A DNA stretch of 64,000 nucleotides, from positions 3,410,001 to 3,474,000 of the forward strand of contig NZ_CP043342.1 in NCBI RefSeq assembly GCF_003594935.2, in the 5' to 3' direction. The notes under the pieces were generated by a model that was given only the letters and a program-made list of their open reading frames with translations, had not been told where the DNA came from and ran no database searches. A program made the translations under genes and the position numbers. Shown here piece by piece: positions 59,235-64,000 of the stretch (positions are counted from its first letter, which is position 1; every line of letters starts with the position of its first letter). The stretch comes from Enterobacter huaxiensis. Lineage in GTDB: Bacteria > Pseudomonadota > Gammaproteobacteria > Enterobacterales > Enterobacteriaceae.

Positions 59235-59855
59235 TTATCCCCTGCGCGCGTCGGGGCGAACCAGGTCAAACCGATGCGTATCGCTGATCCCATAGTAGGC
59301 CGTTGGCCCACCCGCGCGCAGAATCGGCTGCGCCTTCGCGGTCTGGTAAATGCCCTCTTCCAGCAGCGTATCGGCAATATGAATACCGACCACTTCCCCC
59401 AGCACCAGCCAGGTGTCAACCGGCGTACCGTCGGCGCCCGTCAGCTGGATGCACTGCGACAGGCGGCACTCAAAGTTAACCGGGCTTTCCGCCACGCGCG
59501 GCGCGTTCACCAGCTGGCTGGCCGCAGGCGTGAGCCCGGCAAAGGTAAATTCATCTTCACCGTGGGGAAGCGTGACGGAGGTTTCATTCATTGCCTCGGC
59601 CAGGTCGCGCGTCGCCAGGTTCCAGACAAATTCGCCCGTTTCGGTAATATTGCGCACGCTGTCCTTCCAGCCGTTGCTGGAAAAGCCGATGATTGGCGGG
59701 CGGTAGTTGAAGCAGTTAAAGAAGCTGTACGGGGCGAGGTTAAGCTGGCCCGCTTTGTCGCAGGAAGAGATCCAGCCAATCGGACGCGGGCCGATGATGG
59801 CGTTCAGCGGGTCATGCGGCAGGCCGTGCCCCTGAGAAGGTTGGTAGAAGTACAT
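59235..59855 (-). CDS. Flavin-reductase-like FMN-binding protein
   Basis: A 206-residue protein of the flavin reductase / DIM6-NTAB family, predicted to bind FMN. Family features are NAIIGPRPIGWISS (about residues 18-31), SFFNCFNYRPPIIGFSSN (about 43-60), TGEFVWNLA and the C-terminal GPTAYYGISDTHRFDL region. I do not recognise a specific named member, and the substrate is unknown. It is cotranscribed with the ypdC-like regulator on the minus strand. It is not part of the E. coli fry locus as I recall it. Confidence 0.85.
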   Translation of the reverse strand: MYFYQPSQGHGLPHDPLNAIIGPRPIGWISSCDKAGQLNLAPYSFFNCFNYRPPIIGFSSNGWKDSVRNITETGEFVWNLATRDLAEAMNETSVTLPHGEDEFTFAGLTPAASQLVNAPRVAESPVNFECRLSQCIQLTGADGTPVDTWLVLGEVVGIHIADTLLEEGIYQTAKAQPILRAGGPTAYYGISDTHRFDLVRPDARRG

Positions 59856-60010
59856 AGTGCTCTCTCATTGGTGGGGCAGACGCGAACTACGCTTCGCTCA
59901 TTGCCCTGTTTCAGGACGCTCAGCGTAACGCAATCCGCCAAAAATTAAGAAGGATAATGCAGATTTGTATCGCGTCACGTTTTTCGCCAAAAATTCATAT
60001 GACCGATGAA

Positions 60011-60026
60011 TGTGACCAACATCACT
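60011..60026 (+). promoter_or_regulatory. CRP site upstream of rnk
   Basis: TGTGA-CCAACA-TCACT matches the CRP consensus except for the last base. Its centre is about 41-42 bp upstream of the start predicted from the TATCAT -10 box (60049-60054; TTCAAA at 17 bp as -35). This is the class II activator geometry. Confidence 0.6.
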
Positions 60027-60064
60027 TCAAACTTGCCCGCTCAGTGAGTATCATCGGGAGAGTT

Positions 60065-60098
60065 AAACCCTCGCTGCCAGACGGCGAGGGTTTTCTTT
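60065..60098 (+). terminator. Terminator-like hairpin in the rnk leader
   Basis: AAACCCTCGC pairs with GCGAGGGTTT around a 9-nt loop and is followed by TTTTCTTTT (allowing two C/G breaks). It starts only a few bases after the predicted transcript start and about 50 bp before rnk. It could be an attenuator for rnk or the end of a very short RNA. Confidence 0.6.
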
Positions 60099-60146
60099 TG
60101 GATTGGTTTCTGCGTTACACGCAGCATTAACGACATGGAGTAAAAA

Positions 60147-60557
60147 ATGTCCAGACCCACAATTATCATTAATGAACTCGACGCAGAACGCATTGACCGA
60201 CTTCTGGAAAAAGCTGAATTCGCTTCACTCCCGGTAGCAGACGCGCTGAATGAAGAACTCGACCGGGCGCAAATGTGTACGGCTGAAACCATGCCGCATG
60301 ACGTGGTGACCATGAACAGCCAGGTCAAATTCCGCAACCTGACCACCGGTGAAGAGCTGACCCGCACGCTGGTCTATCCGGCGCAGATGACCGACAGCAG
60401 CGCCCAGCTCTCCGTTCTGGCCCCCGTTGGCGCAGCCCTGCTTGGGCTTCGCGCGGGTGACACTATCCACTGGGAATTACCGGGAGGTGCCTCCGCCCAT
60501 CTGGAAGTGCTGGAACTGCTTTATCAGCCAGAAGCGGCGGGCGATTACCTGCGTTAA
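60147..60557 (+). CDS. rnk: Nucleoside diphosphate kinase regulator Rnk
   Basis: A 136-residue protein related to the GreA/GreB factors. It has a short N-terminal coiled coil (about 1-45, [20 protein letters not shown]) and a C-terminal FKBP-like GreA domain (about 50-130, with [20 protein letters not shown]). Rnk binds RNA polymerase and affects nucleoside diphosphate kinase levels. The start ATG follows TGGAG. Length is as in E. coli. Confidence 0.95.
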   Translation: MSRPTIIINELDAERIDRLLEKAEFASLPVADALNEELDRAQMCTAETMPHDVVTMNSQVKFRNLTTGEELTRTLVYPAQMTDSSAQLSVLAPVGAALLGLRAGDTIHWELPGGASAHLEVLELLYQPEAAGDYLR

Positions 60558-60577
60558 TTCACCCGCTCTCATTGCCC

Positions 60578-60604
60578 AGAGGATGCATACGCATCCTCTT
60601 TCGG
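60578..60604 (+). terminator. Terminator of rnk
   Basis: A perfect 9-bp stem AGAGGATGC/GCATCCTCT with an ATAC loop is followed by a short TTTC. It lies 20 bp past the rnk stop codon. Confidence 0.65.
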
Positions 60605-60683
60605 TGATATCACCCATTTTTCCTATGTCGCTCAAAATCCCCTTAATCCACGCTTAATCTGTTTTAGTGCCGCGGGGACGGTC

Positions 60684-60773
60684 ATGGGTGAAACACTCGC
60701 TATTATGCTGGTTTTTCTGATTTTTTTGGCGGTAATCGTCACGGCAGTGCTGTATCTTGAGCGTCACTGGTAA
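60684..60773 (+). CDS. yldA: YldA-like small membrane protein (29 residues)
   Basis: The frame encodes MGETLAIMLVFLIFLAVIVT followed by AVLYLERHW. It has one membrane helix and a GGGGA ribosome-binding site 6 bp upstream of the ATG. The C-terminal AVLYLE-x-H pattern and the place between rnk and ybdR agree with the E. coli small protein YldA as I remember it. Function is unknown. It is convergent with ybdR, with only 10 bp between the stop codons. Confidence 0.65.
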   Translation: MGETLAIMLVFLIFLAVIVTAVLYLERHW

Positions 60774-60783
60774 GCGAGCTGCG

Positions 60784-62022
60784 TCACACCACCCCGCCGG
60801 GGAACGCGTTGACCAGCCCTTTTACCTTCTGCTCCGCCGCCTCAGGCGTATCTGCGCCAGGCACCAGGATCACCTTGCGGCACTCCTCTTCCCGTTTTTC
60901 AAAAATCTTGTAGGCGCGTTCAGCATCCGACAGCGGCAGATAGTGCGTGACGATCTCCTCAGGCGTGAGCAGGCCTTTTTCAATCAGCGGCAGCAGCTCT
61001 CCCAGCCAGGCATGCACGTGCGTCTGGCCCATCTTAAAGCTCAGCCCCTTATCAAACGCATCGCCAAACAGGAAGCCGTGTATAAAACCGGCATAGACGC
61101 CGGGCACGCTCACCACGCCGCCGCGACGCACGGCTGCAATACACTGGCGCAGGGCTTTACCGCTGCTGCCCTCAATTTTGAGATTGCTGAGGATCGTTTC
61201 CGTGGTGCTGCCTTTGGCTTCAAACCCGACGGCATCAATCACCGCATCTACGCCGCGCTGCCCGGCCGTCTGCTCGATAATTTTTTCCGCCGCATCGTTA
61301 TCGTCGTCGAAGTTAATGGGGATGGCACCGTAACGCTCCTGGGCAAATCGCAGCCGATACGGGTGATGGTCAATCACGAAAATCTGCTCAGCGCCCAGAA
61401 GCCGCGCGCAGGCAATGGTCAGTAAACCGACCGGCCCCGCGCCGAAAACCGCCACGCTTGAGCCTTTTTCAATCTGCGCGTTTTTTGCCGCCTGCCAGGC
61501 GGTAGGCAGGATGTCAGACAGGAACAGCGCTTTATCATCGGAGAGAAGCTGGGGCACTTTGAACGGCCCCACGTTGCCCTTCGGCACGCGAACGTACTCC
61601 GCCTGACCGCCCGGTACCCCGCCGTAAAGGTGGCTATAGCCGAACAGCGCTGCGGGCGCGGGGATCTGCTTCTTATTCAGCGCAGCCCCCTGCCCGGCGT
61701 TGGTTTTCTCGCAGGCGGCGTACTGCTGCATCTGGCAAAAGAAGCAGTCCCCGCAGGCAATGACGAAGGGAATAACCACCCGCTCGCCCTTCTGGAGGTT
61801 CTTCACATCCCTTCCCGTTTCGACCACTTCGCCCATAAATTCATGGCCAAAAATATCGCCGTGTTCCACCTTCGGGATCTTGCCGCGATAGAGATGCAGG
61901 TCGGACCCGCAAATCGCCGTGGCCGTCACGCGCAGGATGATATCGTCAGGTTGTTCAATTACGGGATCGGGGACATTCTCAACGCGAACATGGTGCGGAC
62001 CGTGGTAGGTGAGTGCTTTCAT
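60784..62022 (-). CDS. ybdR: Zinc-dependent alcohol dehydrogenase family protein YbdR
   Basis: A 412-residue medium-chain dehydrogenase. Catalytic-zinc ligands are in [14 protein letters not shown] (Cys about residue 38) and [12 protein letters not shown] (His and Glu about 60). Structural-zinc cysteines are in [16 protein letters not shown] (about 90-105). The NAD(P) motif is [13 protein letters not shown] (about 188-200). It resembles the formaldehyde-dehydrogenase-like branch; the substrate is unknown. It is divergent from uspG. Confidence 0.92.
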   Translation of the reverse strand: MKALTYHGPHHVRVENVPDPVIEQPDDIILRVTATAICGSDLHLYRGKIPKVEHGDIFGHEFMGEVVETGRDVKNLQKGERVVIPFVIACGDCFFCQMQQYAACEKTNAGQGAALNKKQIPAPAALFGYSHLYGGVPGGQAEYVRVPKGNVGPFKVPQLLSDDKALFLSDILPTAWQAAKNAQIEKGSSVAVFGAGPVGLLTIACARLLGAEQIFVIDHHPYRLRFAQERYGAIPINFDDDNDAAEKIIEQTAGQRGVDAVIDAVGFEAKGSTTETILSNLKIEGSSGKALRQCIAAVRRGGVVSVPGVYAGFIHGFLFGDAFDKGLSFKMGQTHVHAWLGELLPLIEKGLLTPEEIVTHYLPLSDAERAYKIFEKREEECRKVILVPGADTPEAAEQKVKGLVNAFPGGVV

Positions 62023-62203
62023 GCGACCTCCGAAAGGATGTGGGTAAGCTTATAAAAGGGTAGCGTCCTCTGGCGGTCTGCCCTGGAATCCGGGCGTTTT
62101 GAGATTTATCCTGGCGAGATAAAAAAGTGCTGTTGAGATTACAGAAACCAATAATATTTTATGTTTGAATGAATTCAGCGTTTATAAACAAGGAGAAACG
62201 GTT

Positions 62204-62632
62204 ATGTATAAGACAATCATTATGCCGGTTGATGTTTTTGAAATGGAACTGAGCGACAAGGCCGTACGTCACGCGGAATTCCTGGCGCAGCAGGACGGCA
62301 TTATTCATCTCATGCACGTATTGCCGGGTTCCGCCAGCCTGAGCCTGCACCGCTTTGCCGCCGACGTGCGCCGCTTCGAAGAGCATCTGCAGCACGAAGC
62401 CGAAACGCGCCTGCAAACCATGGCCGGGCACTTCACTATCGATCCTTCTCGCATTAAAACCCACGTCCGGTTCGGCAGCGTGCGCGACGCCGTTAACGAG
62501 CTTGCGGAGGAGCTAAAGGCTGACGTTGTGGTGATCGGCTCCCGCAATCCGTCGATTACCACCCATCTTCTGGGATCGAACGCGTCGAGCGTCATCCGCC
62601 ACACGCACATTCCGGTGATGGTGGTCAGATAA
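62204..62632 (+). CDS. uspG: Universal stress protein UspG
   Basis: A 142-residue universal stress protein. ATP-binding features include [20 protein letters not shown] at the N-terminus and the glycine-rich [20 protein letters not shown] (about residues 112-131) followed by IPVMVVR. The ATG chosen follows AAGGAGAAAC and gives the E. coli length; the frame is open 13 codons upstream. Confidence 0.95.
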   Translation: MYKTIIMPVDVFEMELSDKAVRHAEFLAQQDGIIHLMHVLPGSASLSLHRFAADVRRFEEHLQHEAETRLQTMAGHFTIDPSRIKTHVRFGSVRDAVNELAEELKADVVVIGSRNPSITTHLLGSNASSVIRHTHIPVMVVR

Positions 62633-62668
62633 AAAAAAGAGGCCACCTTTCGGTGGCCTCTTGCTATT
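62631..62668. terminator. Terminator between uspG and ahpF
   Basis: GAGGCCACC pairs with GGTGGCCTC across a TTTC loop. On the minus strand it ends in eight U, so it is strong for ahpF; on the plus strand the tail is weak. Confidence 0.85.
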
Positions 62669-62693
62669 GCAGGTGTCGTCTTACTTTCTTTTA

Positions 62694-64000
62694 TTATGCT
62701 GTTTTGGTACGGATCAGGTAGTCAAACGAACTCAGTGACGCCTTCGCACCTTCGCCGGTCGCGATGATGATCTGTTTGTAAGGCACGGTCGTACAGTCAC
62801 CCGCCGCAAACACGCCCTTCACGCTGGTTTCGCATTTGGCATCGATGATGATTTCGCCCATGCGGTTGCGCTCAATCGCGCCTTCCAGCCAGGTGGTGTT
62901 TGGCAGCAGGCCAATCTGGACGAAGATCCCCGCCAGCGGCACGCTGTGAACATCACCCGTTACGCGGTCGCGGTATTCCAGACCCGTCACTTTGCTGCCG
63001 TCGCCCTTCACTTCCGTGGTCTGCGCGTTCAGCACGATATCGACGTTTTTCAGGCTGCGAACTTTATCCTGCAGCACCTGGTCGGCCTTCATCTCTGGCG
63101 CAAATTCCAGCAGGGTCACGTGTTCAACGATACCCGCCAGGTCGATAGCCGCTTCCACGCCGGAGTTACCGCCGCCGATCACCGCCACGCGCTTGCCTTT
63201 GAACAGCGGGCCGTCGCAGTGCGGGCAGTAGGTTACGCCTTTAGTGCGATACTGATCTTCACCCGGCACGTTCATGTTGCGCCATTTCGCGCCGGTCGCA
63301 ATGATGATGCTGCGCGCTTTCAGCACCGCGCCGGACGCGGTTTCAATCTGGTGCAGACCACCTTCAACCGCCGCAGGAACCAGCCTGCTGGCGCTCTGGC
63401 TGTCGATGACGTCAACCTCGTAATCGCTAACGTGCGCCTTCAGCGCGCCGGCCAGCTTCTGACCTTCGGTTTTCGGCACGGAGATGTAGTTTTCGATGTC
63501 CACGGTATCGAGTACCTGGCCACCAAAACGTTCGCCCATCAGGCCGGTACGAATGCCTTTACGCGCGGAATACACCGCCGCCGCCGCCCCCGCAGGGCCG
63601 GAGCCCACAATCAGCACGTCGTATGCATCACGCTTGTTCAGCGCTTCCGCCGTGCGTTTTTCGGCACCGGTATCCACTTTGGCAACGATTTCGGTCAGCG
63701 TCATGCGGCCCTGGCCGAACTCCTGGCCGTTCAGGTAGACCGCCGGAACGCCCATCACGTTACGATCGGTGATTTCGTTCTGGAACGTACCGCCGTCAAT
63801 CGCCGTGTGCTTGATGCGCGGGTTCAGGACTGACATCAGGTTCAGCGCCTGCACCACGTCCGGGCAGTTGTGACAGGAGAGCGAGTAATAGGTCTCAAAC
63901 TCAAAATCGCCGTCGATATCGCGGATCTGCTCCAGCAGCGCCTGCGCTTCTTTAGACGGATGACCGCCGGTCCACAGCAGCGCCAGCACCAGAGAGGTAA
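62694..64000 (-). CDS. ahpF: Alkyl hydroperoxide reductase subunit F, 5' end cut by window edge
   Basis: FAD- and NADH-dependent reductase that recycles AhpC, the peroxide-reducing peroxiredoxin. About 435 of the usual 521 residues are present; the N-terminus lies beyond the right edge. The N-terminal thioredoxin-like domain keeps its CxxC in [11 protein letters not shown]. The flavin domain has [19 protein letters not shown] and the catalytic CxxC in TYCPHCDGP, with NADH motif [12 protein letters not shown] and the second FAD motif [15 protein letters not shown]. The open frame runs unbroken to the edge. Confidence 0.97.
   Translation of the reverse strand, partial: TSLVLALLWTGGHPSKEAQALLEQIRDIDGDFEFETYYSLSCHNCPDVVQALNLMSVLNPRIKHTAIDGGTFQNEITDRNVMGVPAVYLNGQEFGQGRMTLTEIVAKVDTGAEKRTAEALNKRDAYDVLIVGSGPAGAAAAVYSARKGIRTGLMGERFGGQVLDTVDIENYISVPKTEGQKLAGALKAHVSDYEVDVIDSQSASRLVPAAVEGGLHQIETASGAVLKARSIIIATGAKWRNMNVPGEDQYRTKGVTYCPHCDGPLFKGKRVAVIGGGNSGVEAAIDLAGIVEHVTLLEFAPEMKADQVLQDKVRSLKNVDIVLNAQTTEVKGDGSKVTGLEYRDRVTGDVHSVPLAGIFVQIGLLPNTTWLEGAIERNRMGEIIIDAKCETSVKGVFAAGDCTTVPYKQIIIATGEGAKASLSSFDYLIRTKTA

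Noticed and set aside
1..64000. CRISPR array, prophage, insertion sequence or rRNA operon
   Set aside because: No regularly spaced repeats, transposase or phage genes, and no rRNA sequence were recognised on either strand.

Overview
The window is a chromosomal segment of an enterobacterium close to Enterobacter, Leclercia or Lelliottia. Almost every gene can be matched from memory to an Escherichia coli orthologue of near-identical length, and the order follows the E. coli chiP-glnS-nag-asnB-ubiF-lnt-glt-leuS-mrd-dac-lip-cspE-pagP-dcuC-rna-rnk-uspG-ahpF stretch, read in the opposite direction. No rRNA, insertion sequence, prophage or CRISPR array is visible. The genus is an inference; no database was searched.

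Layout. 1-9,750 holds chitin and amino-sugar use: the 3' part of chitoporin chiP (truncated at the left edge), glnS, the GlcNAc PTS gene nagE and the divergent nagBACD operon. NagC operators lie in front of nagE, nagB and chiP, and a ChiX pairing site lies in the chiP leader. 9,996-12,624 holds asnB and a seven-tRNA operon (Met-Leu-Gln-Gln-Met-Gln-Gln). 12,696-19,608 holds ubiF, miaB and the ybeZ-ybeY-corC-lnt operon. 19,954-24,824 holds the glutamate/aspartate ABC transporter gltIJKL with a GcvB target site and the SroC sponge RNA, then rihA and ybeL. 25,036-36,842 holds leuS-lptE-holA-nadD, rsfS-rlmH-mrdA-mrdB-rlpA-dacA and ybeD. 36,937-42,844 holds lipB, ybeF, lipA, tatE, an intact ybeM amidase gene, crcB, an unannotated 28-residue membrane peptide, cspE and pagP.

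Two accessory blocks interrupt the E. coli-like backbone. Between pagP and dcuC (about 43,000-49,400) lies a Cu/Ag-type RND efflux operon: a small Cys/His/Met-rich protein, a CusF-like chaperone, a TolC-family outer-membrane factor without a lipobox, a CusB-like adaptor and a CusA-like pump. No cusRS pair is beside it. Between rna and rnk (about 52,000-59,900) lies the fry PTS/aminopeptidase locus (fryB-fryC-ypdF-ypdE-fryA), which in E. coli sits elsewhere on the chromosome. It comes with a ypdC-like AraC regulator and a flavin-reductase gene but no ypdAB. A 20-bp-spaced direct repeat in front of fryB looks like an AraC-type operator.

The right end holds rnk (with a CRP-type promoter and an early hairpin upstream), a YldA-like peptide, ybdR, uspG and the 3' part of ahpF (truncated at the right edge). 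Relative to E. coli K-12, cobC (between nadD and rsfS), the hscC/ybeQRTU cluster (between rihA and ybeL) and the citrate genes (between dcuC and rna) are absent from their usual places.
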